Shown piece by piece: positions 1 through 8,812 of a stretch of 64,000 bases of DNA; position 1 is the first letter of the stretch, and each line of letters starts with the position of its first letter. Under the pieces are notes generated by a model. It ran no database searches. It saw only the letters and a list, made by a program, of their open reading frames with translations, and was not told the origin of the DNA. Source of the DNA: Planctomycetota bacterium (GTDB taxonomy: Bacteria > Planctomycetota > J058 > JAJDCP01). Location: the NCBI GenBank assembly GCA_029260765.1, contig JAJDCP010000025.1, positions 1 to 64,000 of the forward strand. The letters are read 5' to 3'. The position numbers and the translations under genes are program-made.

Positions 1-382
1 GGCGTGGGATCTCAGGCCGCGAGAGCTCCTTTCTCAGCTCATCTGGCGGTCCTGGACCCGGTTCTTTCAGTTCATGACGCTTCCACGTGCCGCCCGAGCT
101 GAAGACCTCAGAGGGAACGAGGCTCGAGGCTGGCGCTGCCCATTGCGCACAAGGAGCCCTTGACAAGCTTGGCGGCTCTGTGGGTTCAGCGGCGTCCCCC
201 CGCCGAGGCTTCAGGCCTTCGGCTTCAGACTTCAGCCTGCCTGCTGGAATACCCGGAGTTTCCGGTGGTCCCTACTCATGACGAGTCCCTTGGCAGAATC
301 CTGGAGCCCGGAGCCAGGAGCCCGTAGCACGGGCAGAGCTAGCGGCTGCGGCCATGCCCTCCACAGGCATGTGCCTGTGCGC
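1..382. other. No gene recognised at left edge
   Basis: No convincing coding sequence is visible. The only plus-strand frame (87-281) is short, lacks a ribosome binding site and reads as low-complexity GC-rich noise. The right end holds an 8-bp inverted repeat (362-379) next to a promoter. Confidence 0.5.
362..379. promoter_or_regulatory. Inverted repeat beside promoter, possible operator
   Basis: CACAGGCA and TGCCTGTG form perfect 8-bp arms around a 2-base centre, ending 3 bases before the -35 box at 383. The position fits an activator or repressor site. That role is inference from symmetry and location only. Confidence 0.35.
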
Positions 383-410
383 TTGACAGCAAGCTGCGTG
401 CCATTATCGT
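383..410 (+). promoter_or_regulatory. Sigma70-type promoter for the SGNH gene
   Basis: TTGACA (383-388) and TATCGT (405-410) are separated by 16 bases. The -35 is perfect and the -10 matches 4 of 6. Transcription would start near 417, which agrees with a TTG start at 449 and argues against the longer reading frame beginning at 278. Confidence 0.55.
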
Positions 411-448
411 GTGAAGCGCGCGTGGATGAAAGAAAGCCGAGGTGTTTC

Positions 449-1549
449 TTGAGCGAAGAGGTTCCCAAGCTGTCGAGCAGCAAGAAGCTGGCCTTCAGTG
501 GTTGCCTGCTGCTGTTGTTGCTGCTTGTCACCGAGGCCGGATGGCGCATCTATGCGGGCGGGAAATACCAGGAGACCGTGGCGGATCTCGAGCAGAGTTT
601 CTTCATGGAACACCCGACGCTCGGGCAGATCTACCGCACCGGGCGTTGGACCTACCCGGTGCCCGGATCGGACTCCATGGTCTTCAACATCAACGATCAT
701 CATCTACGCGGCGAGCCCGTGCTCGATCCTAAGCCGGCTGATGTCTTGCGGATCCTCTGCCTGGGCGGTTCAACGACTTTCAGCACCGGCTGCAGGGCAG
801 ATTCCCTCAGCTATCCAGCCCAGCTTGAAATTGCGCTGGCTGCACGTTTTCCGGGCCAGGGTTTTGAGGTCTTGAACGCAGGCGTACCGGGTTTCCGAAG
901 CGCGGAGAGCTACCACAATCTGCAACGCCTGGCCGAGCTCGAGCCCGACATCGTGGTGGTCTACCACGGCATCAATGAGATCTGCTGGGGCTTTCCGGAG
1001 CCCTTCTACCTCGATCCTGCCAAAAACCCTCGTCCTGCGTCGCGCACCGAGCGAAGAAGATTGGAGGCCGAGTCCTTCTTTCTGAGCGCCCTCTTTCAAC
1101 GCATGTTTGCGCCGAAATTGAAAAATCAGGAAGGGCGCACGCAGTTGGATCCCCGCGTGGTCGAGGCTTTCGGCAACAACTTGACGGCGATCTTTCGGCT
1201 GGCCCGCGAGATCGGCGCCGAGCCCGTCAGCATCACTTTCGGCGCACGCCTGCGGGCAGACTTCAGCGCCGAGGTGCGCCAGTCGATCGAGCAGGAGAAG
1301 GCATTTCGGCTGGCGCATATCAGCTACGAAGGCCTGGTGGCAGGAATGATCGCCGTCAATGCGCGCAACCGCGAGGTGGCGGCTGCAGAGGATGTGGCAT
1401 GCATCGAGCTGGAGGGCAAGCTGCCGGTGGAGGCGGAGCTCTGGATGGACTTCGTGCACCTGAATGAAAAGGGCACACCGCTGATGGTCTCGCTGGTCTG
1501 CGACGGGATCGAGGATGTCGTGCGCCGCCGACTCGAGGAAAAACCATGA
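449..1549 (+). CDS. Membrane-anchored SGNH/GDSL hydrolase-like protein
   Basis: A 366-residue protein that resembles the SGNH/GDSL esterase superfamily, whose members act on acyl or acetyl esters, often on envelope sugars. An N-terminal membrane helix (about 14-30) suggests an active domain outside the inner membrane. Visible blocks are LGGST (Ser108), LNAGVPG (Gly145), YHGINE (Asn176) and the C-terminal DFVH (Asp334, His337), so the four SGNH positions are present. The TTG at 449 follows GAGG with 6 bases of spacing and lies downstream of a good promoter; the frame is open back to 278 without a better start. Its stop overlaps the next ATG (ATGA). The substrate is unknown. Confidence 0.7.
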   Translation: MSEEVPKLSSSKKLAFSGCLLLLLLLVTEAGWRIYAGGKYQETVADLEQSFFMEHPTLGQIYRTGRWTYPVPGSDSMVFNINDHHLRGEPVLDPKPADVLRILCLGGSTTFSTGCRADSLSYPAQLEIALAARFPGQGFEVLNAGVPGFRSAESYHNLQRLAELEPDIVVVYHGINEICWGFPEPFYLDPAKNPRPASRTERRRLEAESFFLSALFQRMFAPKLKNQEGRTQLDPRVVEAFGNNLTAIFRLAREIGAEPVSITFGARLRADFSAEVRQSIEQEKAFRLAHISYEGLVAGMIAVNARNREVAAAEDVACIELEGKLPVEAELWMDFVHLNEKGTPLMVSLVCDGIEDVVRRRLEEKP

Positions 1550-2229
1550 CAGGCGCGGGGGACGCCCCCGCCAGTTATGCTGAGATCGAACCCCTGCTCG
1601 CGGGTCTGCAGTACCGCAAACGCGTGATCGAGGCGACCTTCGTCTGCCCCAACTCAGGCATGAAACAGGTCGGCCGCTGTCTCTACCAAGCTCGTTACCT
1701 GCGAGGACCTGCTGCGATGCTCTGGCGCCAGGCGCTCGGCCAGACCTACCCTGGCGGAGGTCCTGCCGTGCGACTGCAACGCGGACCACAGCCAGCGGTT
1801 CTGGAAGCATTTGACAGCGTGCGCGAACACTTTTCCCGCGACCCTGCGAGTGGACGCTGGCTGGCGGCCTCGCGGCAGGACCTGGTTCGCCCGGCACGTC
1901 AGGCCTTGTTTGCGCGTCTGTGCGAGCTGCCCGCCAGCCTGATCGAAGCGCTGCTCCGCAGCTGGGGACTGGTCTCCGGCATGCAAGCGCCGAAGATGGC
2001 CCAAGAGCTGGCGAGCCTCAGCGACGACCAGCAAACCAGCCTGACGCTTCTCGATGCACTCTGGAGAAACGCTTCCGGCCGCCCGGATGCTCCGACGCTC
2101 TTGCCTCTCCAGCCTGAGCTCGACGCGCTGGTCATCAACGCCGTGCGCGAAGCGGATCCAGGGTCGCAGGGCGCTGATCTGGCAACGCCCTCGCCCCAAC
2201 GCGACAGTCTGCCAGGCCTACCTGGATGA
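1546..2229 (+). CDS. Hypothetical protein coupled to the SGNH gene
   Basis: A 227-residue protein that I do not recognise. Its ATG overlaps the upstream TGA (ATGA), which suggests translational coupling and a linked role. There is no signal peptide or membrane helix. The middle is helical and rich in Leu, Ala and Arg, and the last 30 residues are Pro/Ser/Gly-rich and probably disordered. Codon use looks like that of its neighbours. It converges on the minus-strand membrane protein that ends at 2218, so the two coding ends overlap by 12 bases. Confidence 0.55.
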   Translation: MTGAGDAPASYAEIEPLLAGLQYRKRVIEATFVCPNSGMKQVGRCLYQARYLRGPAAMLWRQALGQTYPGGGPAVRLQRGPQPAVLEAFDSVREHFSRDPASGRWLAASRQDLVRPARQALFARLCELPASLIEALLRSWGLVSGMQAPKMAQELASLSDDQQTSLTLLDALWRNASGRPDAPTLLPLQPELDALVINAVREADPGSQGADLATPSPQRDSLPGLPG

Positions 2230-3765
2230 TTCCCGCAGTCCTGGCAGAGGCCGCAGGTCCCTCCGCATCAGAAAGTGCGCGTAACGACCTGGCCCGCATT
2301 CGTAGACATCGACGCGGTAGACGTCATGCGTGGCGTCTCTGGCCAGTAGATCCTCGAGCGCCGCGTTGTAGCTTTTGTACATCGGACATTCGTCCAAGCG
2401 CGGCCCACCGAAATTGATGAAGATGCAGCCTGGCTTTTGACGAAGCACATGGTCTGAGTTGTATCGTCTGTGGCCAGCGGCCGCTTCTGGAGCTACGTTC
2501 CCATCGACACCGATTTCCCGATTGGTGAGTCCGACGAGGTCCAGAATGGGCAGCCCGCTGCCGTAGCCGATCCCGCCGATGGGTATCGATCCCACCACTG
2601 TCTTCGGAGGAAGGTGGGTACGAAGCCACACACCCAGCTCGTACCAACGCTGGGCACCTCGCACCTCGGACAGACCGGCGGGACCCTCTCGCACTGTGGC
2701 AACAGCAAAGCTGGCCAGGAGCGCGACAGCCGTGACCACCATGAGACGCAAAGGGAGCTGGCGACTCCGGCACCAGCGTGCGGCAAGTACGACGGCGAGG
2801 TAGGCCAGGCAGGGAATGATCGGCAGCCAGAAGCGATGGAGTCGAAAGTGATCGCCCCCAACGCCTGCGACGTAGATGATCCACCCGGGAACAAACAGAA
2901 AGAAAGGAAGCAAGGATGTCTGCTGTTTCTCAGTGCGCGACCGTAGATGCAGCCACGAGAGAATCAGCACGAGCACCAGCACAGGGGAATGAACCAAGGC
3001 TGCCCTGGCTGTGTAGGCCAGGCCGTTGCTGAGGTTGAGCCATGTGTTCCCGGCCGCTTTGGCGTAGAAAGTGTTGGGCAACCAGTCGCCGAAATAGGCT
3101 CTTCGGGCGGCCAACCCAGCCAGTGTGGTAGCCAGTGGAAGCGCGAGCCAGCCAACCGCGTGCCTTCTCAGCAGATGCACAAACGCGACCAACCCGAAGA
3201 GGAGCAGCCCCTCCATACGTGTCAGGCATAGCAACGCGAGGAGCACGCTGGTCAGCTTCGAGGCCCTCGCTCTCTGCTGATCACGACAGGTGCCCAGAAG
3301 AACAGCGAAGACCCATGCGCTGAACAACGACATGTCCATGCCTGAGCAAGCCCAGAAGGCGATGCCTGGGGAACAGGCGAGTACCAGTCCAAAAACAAGT
3401 CCTGCCATGGACGAACGGGTCTCAAGGCTGATCTCACGCACAAACAGCGTGAGCATCAGCGAGGCGCTCACAACCCCCAAGGCGATCCCAAAACCACCTG
3501 AGCCCTGAAAAAGCAGCTCACCTGGGGTCAGCAGCGCCGTCCACAACGGCGACGAAAACCCCTCGACGCGCTCACCCGGATTGAACACAGGCCCAAGGCC
3601 GTTTGCCCAGTTCCGAGCGTAACGAAGGAAGATATAGCCATCGTCGACGAGTCCCAATCCAAGGGTGGTCTTCCACAGCACAAACCACAGCAGAAACAAG
3701 AGCAGTGTGACCAGGTAGCGAAAGTTCGCTGGTGCGCCACTCTTGGGCCGTCCGGCGGACAACAT
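2218..3765 (-). CDS. Polytopic GT-C-like glycosyltransferase
   Basis: A 515-residue protein with about ten hydrophobic segments. The first external loop carries an acidic VDDGYI motif and then FNPGERVEGFSSPLW, a pattern typical of lipid-phosphate-sugar-dependent GT-C enzymes (mannosyl- or arabinofuranosyltransferase-like families). Such enzymes move a sugar from a polyprenyl carrier to a glycan or protein on the outer face of the inner membrane. The ATG at 3765 follows GAGGAA with suitable spacing; a longer frame to 3843 adds 26 residues with no signal. It may be the last gene of a minus-strand run with the zinc-ribbon protein, 171 bases upstream. Donor and acceptor cannot be told from sequence. 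Confidence 0.6.
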   Translation of the reverse strand: MLSAGRPKSGAPANFRYLVTLLLFLLWFVLWKTTLGLGLVDDGYIFLRYARNWANGLGPVFNPGERVEGFSSPLWTALLTPGELLFQGSGGFGIALGVVSASLMLTLFVREISLETRSSMAGLVFGLVLACSPGIAFWACSGMDMSLFSAWVFAVLLGTCRDQQRARASKLTSVLLALLCLTRMEGLLLFGLVAFVHLLRRHAVGWLALPLATTLAGLAARRAYFGDWLPNTFYAKAAGNTWLNLSNGLAYTARAALVHSPVLVLVLILSWLHLRSRTEKQQTSLLPFFLFVPGWIIYVAGVGGDHFRLHRFWLPIIPCLAYLAVVLAARWCRSRQLPLRLMVVTAVALLASFAVATVREGPAGLSEVRGAQRWYELGVWLRTHLPPKTVVGSIPIGGIGYGSGLPILDLVGLTNREIGVDGNVAPEAAAGHRRYNSDHVLRQKPGCIFINFGGPRLDECPMYKSYNAALEDLLARDATHDVYRVDVYECGPGRYAHFLMRRDLRPLPGLRESSR

Positions 3766-3936
3766 GGGTGTTCCTCGAATCTCGAGAGCCGGCCACCGCA
3801 AAGAGCCAAGACCTGCGCTGCCTGGGCGGGCGAAGTCGGGCACCGTACGCCCTGGCCATGGCTGCGGCGCCTCAAACGGAGCAGCCTGACCGTGCGCACG
3901 AGCCCGCGCTCAATGGGCACCAGACCGTTCGCCTGC

Positions 3937-5487
3937 TCAGCGCTTCGTGCGACTGGTCCGGCGGGTGCGCTTGGGCGCTGGCTTCTTTTTTGTCGGGGGT
4001 TTGCCCGCGGGGCGCTCGGATACCGGCTCTTCCTGTTCCTCGAGCATCGACCCATCGACTTCCGGCGGCGCGGGCCACTCGGTGTCGAGCGCGACGCCCG
4101 CAATGGGCTGAAACAGCTCTTTGAGAGCCTGACGTTGCGAGCTGAGGTCTTCCTCCGAAGCGCTGAGCTCATCGGCAATGGCGTCACGCCGGGCTTCGAT
4201 GTCCTGCTGGCGCTCTGCCAGCTGGTCGCGACGATCTCTCAACGTCTCGGTCAGAGCTTCCCGGATCGGATCTCCGGAGTCATACAAGGAGAGGGGCGCG
4301 AGTCCCTGCTCTATGATGCTGTCGATCTCTGCCTTGCGCAGCTCGGCCTGCTCGTGTTCGACCACCAGGTCGGCGCTCTCGCCACGGAGCTGTTTGACGC
4401 GCTCTTCGGCTGCGTTGATCCCCGAGGAGATCTCTTCCTTCCAGATCCGCACCCGCTCGCGCAGCGCTTCACCGCTCGACGGGCCGGAGGGCCGCCCCAA
4501 CTCGGCCTCGAGCATGGCGACGCGTTGGGTCGCCGCTGCGAGCAGACGGGCCTGTGCATCGTGGCTTTCCTCCAGGTTGGCGAGCTGCTCGAGGAGCTCC
4601 TGGCGGTCCTCCTCCAGCGCCTGGGAGTCCTCCTTCAGCCTGTCCCCAACTGCCGATTTCTCACGCAGCTCCGAGGTCTCCTGCTCGAGCTCTGCGATCT
4701 TTTCACTCAGCCGCTGGTTGGTCTCCTCGAGCTCATCGAGGGCTCCCTCCAGGCCATTGTTGGCTCGTTGGAGCTCCTGCAGGCTTGTCTTCAGCGCGGA
4801 GGTCTCCAGCTCTGCCCTGGCCAGCTCTTCAGCCACGGCAGCCGACGCGCTGGCAGCAGCTGCCGGCGCTTTGCCAGGCTCCTGCTGAACCGGATCTTGT
4901 CGAGCTGCCTCCGCCTTCCTGGTTTTCTCGCCATCTCCGCCCTGCTCTGCTCGATCACCGGCGTCATCTTCTTCGTCCTGGCCCCCATCCTCGTCGTCGT
5001 CGTCGTGTTCTTCAGGCCGGTCCTCTTCGTCTTCCTCGTCGCGCCCGCTGTCTTCCGACTTTTCTGCCGGAGCCGCCTGAGGCTTGCGGGCCTCTTCGTC
5101 TTCCTCTTCGTCTTCGTCTTCGGGTGCTTCGGCCTCGGTGCGGGCTTTGGCAGGACGCAGGGACTTATCCGTCGCGGGTTTGGCCTTCGCTGCGGGCTGG
5201 GCCTTCGCTGCAGGTTGGGCCTTCGCTGCAGGTTGGGCCTTCGCGGCGGGTTGGGCCTTCGCGGCAGGTTGGGCCTTCGCGGCAGGGGTCTTGGCCGACG
5301 CGGGCTTTGCGGCGGGCTTCGGCTTCGGCCTGGCCGTGGCTTTCGCCGACGCCGGTGGGGCCTTGGGCTTCGCAGCCGGCGCCCCCGGTAGCACGTTCAG
5401 CTTCTTGCAACCCGGGCAGCGCACCTTCATCCCAGGCTTGCCACTCTTGATGACCAGTTTCTTGCCGCAGCTGCAGGCGATCTTCAT
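3937..5487 (-). CDS. Zinc-ribbon, repeat and coiled-coil protein
   Basis: A 516-residue protein with four parts. A small zinc ribbon holds Cys5, Cys7, Cys24 and Cys27 (CxC and CPGC). A Lys/Ala/Pro-rich stretch has five KAQPAA repeats. A strongly acidic low-complexity segment follows. The second half is mostly long coiled coil rich in Glu, Leu and Gln, and the tail is basic (KKKPAPKRTRRTSR). There is no signal peptide, so it is probably cytosolic, and the basic tail could bind nucleic acid or anionic surfaces. The ATG at 5487 has AGGAGA upstream. It starts 28 bases after the dehydrogenase stop, so co-transcription is likely. The function is unknown. Confidence 0.6.
   Translation of the reverse strand: MKIACSCGKKLVIKSGKPGMKVRCPGCKKLNVLPGAPAAKPKAPPASAKATARPKPKPAAKPASAKTPAAKAQPAAKAQPAAKAQPAAKAQPAAKAQPAAKAKPATDKSLRPAKARTEAEAPEDEDEEEDEEARKPQAAPAEKSEDSGRDEEDEEDRPEEHDDDDEDGGQDEEDDAGDRAEQGGDGEKTRKAEAARQDPVQQEPGKAPAAAASASAAVAEELARAELETSALKTSLQELQRANNGLEGALDELEETNQRLSEKIAELEQETSELREKSAVGDRLKEDSQALEEDRQELLEQLANLEESHDAQARLLAAATQRVAMLEAELGRPSGPSSGEALRERVRIWKEEISSGINAAEERVKQLRGESADLVVEHEQAELRKAEIDSIIEQGLAPLSLYDSGDPIREALTETLRDRRDQLAERQQDIEARRDAIADELSASEEDLSSQRQALKELFQPIAGVALDTEWPAPPEVDGSMLEEQEEPVSERPAGKPPTKKKPAPKRTRRTSRTKR
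5181..5288 (-). repeat. Six 18-bp tandem units inside the zinc-ribbon gene
   Basis: Six near-identical 18-bp units based on gggccttcgctgcaggtt run head to tail from 5181 to 5288. On the minus strand most of them encode KAQPAA. The unit is a multiple of three, so copy-number change would keep the frame. Likely a linker that expands by slippage. Confidence 0.8.
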
Positions 5488-5515
5488 AAACTTCTCCTGA
5501 AATCGGCCGGGCCGA

Positions 5516-6286
5516 TCACAATTTCCGCACTTCGAGCGGCCGGGGAGCGATCTTCTTGGTGATCCAGCGGGCAAAAGTCGGCATGTAGGTCGCAGCCGCG
5601 TAGATCTTGGGATAGATCACCCGCGGCTGGCGTTCTGCGATGGCCCGGAAAAGGACGCGCGCCAGACTTGCTGGGGTGCCCGTCGGCATATTGGCCACAG
5701 CTGGCGTCTTGTGGAGCACATCGAAGGCCCCCTGCGACATCTCCGTCGTCACCGGCCCCGGATAGACCGTCAACACGTGGACGCCGGTGCCTTCCAACTC
5801 GATACGCAGGCATTCTGAGGCAGTGGCCAGAGCTGCTTTGGTCGCACTGTAGTGGCTCATGTAGGGGGCCGGTGTCAACGCGGCCATCGATGCAATATCG
5901 ACGATGCAGCCACTGCGCCGCGCGATCATGTCCGGCAGGACCGCGCGGGTCAGCCGGATCGGCGCCATCACGTTCAGCGCCACCATCTTGCCGACTTCTT
6001 CGGTGTCGAGCTCGGCCACACGCCCGAGCAGTTGCATGCCGGCGTTGTTGACCAGCACATCGATGGGCCCCAGGCGCTCGATCGCGGCAGGAAGCCAGCT
6101 CGTCGCCTGCTCTGCCTCACAGAGGTCGGCCTCGACCGGGAAGGCACGAGCTCCGCCCGTCTGTGCCAGCTCTTCGAGTTGTAGTTTGGAGCGAGCCACC
6201 AGCGTGACTTTCTCGCCGTGGGAGAGATATTCGCGAGCCAACGCGGCGCCGATGCCACGTGAAGCGCCTGTAATGACAACGTGCAT
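5516..6286 (-). CDS. Short-chain dehydrogenase/reductase
   Basis: A 256-residue classical SDR, an NAD(P)(H)-dependent oxidoreductase. The cofactor motif TGASRGIG sits at residues 6-13, followed by NNAG, a catalytic Ser in DIASM, and YSATK for the Tyr-Lys pair. Length is normal for the family. The C-terminal region, with an amphipathic stretch, resembles membrane-associated lipid-modifying SDRs, but the substrate is unknown. The ATG at 6286 follows GAGGAG with 8 bases of spacing; upstream in-frame sequence is not needed. It heads a minus-strand set with the zinc-ribbon protein. An 18-bp perfect palindrome lies 25 bases upstream and may regulate it. Confidence 0.85.
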   Translation of the reverse strand: MHVVITGASRGIGAALAREYLSHGEKVTLVARSKLQLEELAQTGGARAFPVEADLCEAEQATSWLPAAIERLGPIDVLVNNAGMQLLGRVAELDTEEVGKMVALNVMAPIRLTRAVLPDMIARRSGCIVDIASMAALTPAPYMSHYSATKAALATASECLRIELEGTGVHVLTVYPGPVTTEMSQGAFDVLHKTPAVANMPTGTPASLARVLFRAIAERQPRVIYPKIYAAATYMPTFARWITKKIAPRPLEVRKL

Positions 6287-6310
6287 TTCCCGCTCCTCGT
6301 CGCCTGGTTT

Positions 6311-6328
6311 TTGCGCACCGGTGCGCAA
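6311..6328. promoter_or_regulatory. 18-bp perfect palindrome, possible operator
   Basis: TTGCGCACCGGTGCGCAA is its own reverse complement. It lies in the divergent intergenic region, 25 bases before the dehydrogenase ATG and about 160 bases before the exported TPR gene. Length and symmetry suit a dimeric repressor site. No regulator gene is adjacent. Confidence 0.4.
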
Positions 6329-6490
6329 CTCTGCAGCTCGAAAGCCCCACCATAAAACATGCGCCTTCGCCCATCCACAACTTGACGGGTGGCCCCTTGA
6401 GACCTAGGGTCTGTCTGGGATTCTGTAGCTCCGATGGCTGCTGGGTCGCGAGCCCCAGAATCGGGGACGGGTCGAGAACGGAGGCCGCGC

Positions 6491-7435
6491 ATGCGCACCG
6501 CGTTGTTGTGTCTGCTGGCGCTGACACTGGTTGCCCGCGCCGATTGGAACTGGCAGGAAGACGGAGGCTGGGTGCAATTCGGCCGCAGCCTTGAGGGAGA
6601 CGGCGGCGCCAACGACCTGTTGCGCGGATCCAAGCGGGCGCTGGCCCGGCAACGCTATGACGACGCGCTTCGCGGTCTCGAGACCTACCTGCGCGAGTTT
6701 CCAGGCAGCCTGAAAGAAGCCGAAGCGGCGTACCTTCGCGGTGAGGTGCTCTACCAACAGGGCCGCCTGGTCGAGGCTCACGAAGCGCTCTCCCAGGTGA
6801 CCTACCGGTACCCACGCTTCGCCGACATCCGGCTGGTCATCGAGCGCGAATACGACATCGCCGCAGCCCTGCTCAACGGTACGCCTACAGGAACCTTCAT
6901 GGGTTTTGAGACCAGCTCTGAAGATCTGGGCCGGCAGATCCTCGAAGACCTCGCGAGCAACTACGAATTTGAGGCATTCTCCGACGATGCGATCTACTTG
7001 ATCGCCTCGTACGAGTACCGCAACGAAGAATATGAGTCCGCGTTGGCGAGCTATCAGCGCCTGCTGCGCCGGCATCCGGACAGCGAGTGGGCAGGGGTCT
7101 GCCTGTTCCAGCAGGCCCTTTGCCACATCGCGATGTCCGACAGTCCCCGTTACGACCAGACCCACCTGCGCGCAGCGCAACAGCTGCTGCAGAAGTATGT
7201 CGACGAGTTTGAGGGCGAACTGACCGTCAAGGGGCGCAAGGTGCTCGAGGGCCTCGAAGAGGACTTCGCCGCCCACGATCTCGCCATCGCCGAGTGGTAT
7301 CTCTGGGAAGACCAGCCGCGGGCTGCGGCGATCTATCTCGAGTCGATCCTGCGCCTCTACCCTGAATCGCGCACGGCTGGCGAAGCGGGCCGCAAGCTGG
7401 CTGAATTGCAGAAAGAGGGCCTGGTCGACGAATGA
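6491..7435 (+). CDS. Exported BamD/CpoB-like TPR protein
   Basis: A 314-residue protein with a signal peptide (MRTALLCLLALTLVARA, cleavage before DWNW) and several tetratricopeptide units: about residues 50-115, again around 180-230, and a last pair near 275-310. The TPR spacing (a chain of YxxAL and FPxSxxA motifs) resembles BamD, YbgF/CpoB and related periplasmic scaffolds. The lipobox cysteine of BamD is absent, so it is probably soluble in the periplasm. The ATG at 6491 has GGAGG six bases upstream; the longer frame to 6434 adds only noise. It is transcribed away from the SDR. The partner is unknown. Confidence 0.65.
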   Translation: MRTALLCLLALTLVARADWNWQEDGGWVQFGRSLEGDGGANDLLRGSKRALARQRYDDALRGLETYLREFPGSLKEAEAAYLRGEVLYQQGRLVEAHEALSQVTYRYPRFADIRLVIEREYDIAAALLNGTPTGTFMGFETSSEDLGRQILEDLASNYEFEAFSDDAIYLIASYEYRNEEYESALASYQRLLRRHPDSEWAGVCLFQQALCHIAMSDSPRYDQTHLRAAQQLLQKYVDEFEGELTVKGRKVLEGLEEDFAAHDLAIAEWYLWEDQPRAAAIYLESILRLYPESRTAGEAGRKLAELQKEGLVDE

Positions 7436-7457
7436 GCCGACCCACCAGCGTCGCGAG

Positions 7458-8669
7458 CTACAAGAACTCTGCCGCGCCGGGAATGATCTGCACGATCGCC
7501 TGCTTGTAGCGCTCGGGAATCACGCGCGCTCCCCGCTCCCAAAGCGTCCACTCTTTGCGGTCGACGCCAAGCCGGGTCGCCGCCGCACGCACCGTCAAGC
7601 CGGCCCCGTTCCGCGCTCCCATCAGGCGAGCCCCCAACCCCAGGCGCGCCGAGGCGGGTCTACCCGAGCTGGGGGACACCGATGGCGCGGGCTGCACGGC
7701 CCCTCCTGGTCCGACCAGCAAGCTGGGATCCTGCTTCTCGAGCGCGAGCAAGTTGATGAATCCCGTCGCGCTCAGTTTCGGTTTCGCTTCTGAGACCGAA
7801 GGCTCCGGCCGCTTGATGCTCAGCTTGGAGAAACGCGCATAGGCCTCGGCCAGGTTCTGCCAGCCGGCCTCGGCAGGAAAGCCACGCGCAGCCAGCAGCA
7901 CGAAGAGCGCCGCGTCGTCTTCGAAACGGCGCAAAAAGAAGGTCGCTTGCGCCGATTCCACCCGGAATTGTCCGGCCTGCCCCGGCTCGGCCAGAGTGGC
8001 TTCGAGCGATGAGAGCTGCGCATGCAGGCCGATCGCCGTCGCAGCGAACGCGCCGCGGTCGATGCCTTCGAGTTCGGGAGTGTGGGCCTTCAACCCCAGG
8101 CATTGCTGGGACGCTAGATCAATCACGGCGTTGACCAACAGGCCTTGCGTATCGGCGGCAGGCGCCGGAGGAACCCTTGCCGAGTTGGGTGCCGGCGCGC
8201 GCTGGGGCCGTGGGTAGGGTCGGGAAGGTGTAGGTCCTCGGCCCGGGCCCTGCAGTTTGGGGAAATGCTGCTGTCGGCTGCTGGCCGCTTGATTTCCCGC
8301 CACGCGGCCGCTGGCGGGTGTCCCCGGCAATGGGCCGCGCACTCGTGCGCTGCCTGGCGCCGCAGGAGCGGGCGAGGCTGCCCGTACCCGGAAGCGGACC
8401 CCCGCGCAGCGCACCGCTCCGCCCGGAGGAAAGGACACAAACTGTTGCCCGAGACGCTGGCTGCCGAGATAGGTTCCGGCCACGCTCCCCAGATCGCGGA
8501 TCCAGAGTTGTCCTTTCTGGATCGCGATCTCTGCATGCCGTCGGTCGATGCCGGCGTCCCGCAGGACGAGTCCCCCCTGCGGATCAGAGCCGATCACGAT
8601 CTGACGGGTTAGAGGCACCGCCAGTCCCTGTGAGCTGCCGCTCAACACCTCGATGATCAGACTGCTCAT
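7458..8669 (-). CDS. FHA-domain protein with C-terminal helix-turn-helix
   Basis: A 403-residue cytosolic protein. Residues 1-95 form a forkhead-associated domain, which binds phosphothreonine: GSDPQGGLVLRD, then RRHAEI and LGSVAGTYLG give the family's Gly-Ser, Arg/His and Asn/Gly-like positions. A Pro/Ala/Ser-rich linker (about 97-180) and a compact alpha/beta region follow. The end (LTVRAAATRLGVDRKEWTLWE) looks like an XRE-type helix-turn-helix. FHA plus HTH suggests phospho-dependent DNA binding, but no active Ser/Thr kinase is adjacent. The ATG at 8669 has GGAGG 8 bases upstream. It lies 143 bases after the response-regulator stop, same strand. Its end faces the TPR gene across 22 bases. 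Confidence 0.65.
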   Translation of the reverse strand: MSSLIIEVLSGSSQGLAVPLTRQIVIGSDPQGGLVLRDAGIDRRHAEIAIQKGQLWIRDLGSVAGTYLGSQRLGQQFVSFPPGGAVRCAGVRFRVRAASPAPAAPGSARVRGPLPGTPASGRVAGNQAASSRQQHFPKLQGPGRGPTPSRPYPRPQRAPAPNSARVPPAPAADTQGLLVNAVIDLASQQCLGLKAHTPELEGIDRGAFAATAIGLHAQLSSLEATLAEPGQAGQFRVESAQATFFLRRFEDDAALFVLLAARGFPAEAGWQNLAEAYARFSKLSIKRPEPSVSEAKPKLSATGFINLLALEKQDPSLLVGPGGAVQPAPSVSPSSGRPASARLGLGARLMGARNGAGLTVRAAATRLGVDRKEWTLWERGARVIPERYKQAIVQIIPGAAEFL

Positions 8670-8812
8670 CGCTGCGTCCTCCAGTCATGCTGATGTATGT
8701 CCTGAAGGTACACCATCTTCGGCACCAGCGCTGCCGCGTGCAGATTTCGCAACACGGCGCAGCCCGGTGGTGCAGTGCGCGCCAGCCGCAACGCTGTGCC
8801 CGCGGGCTGCGG

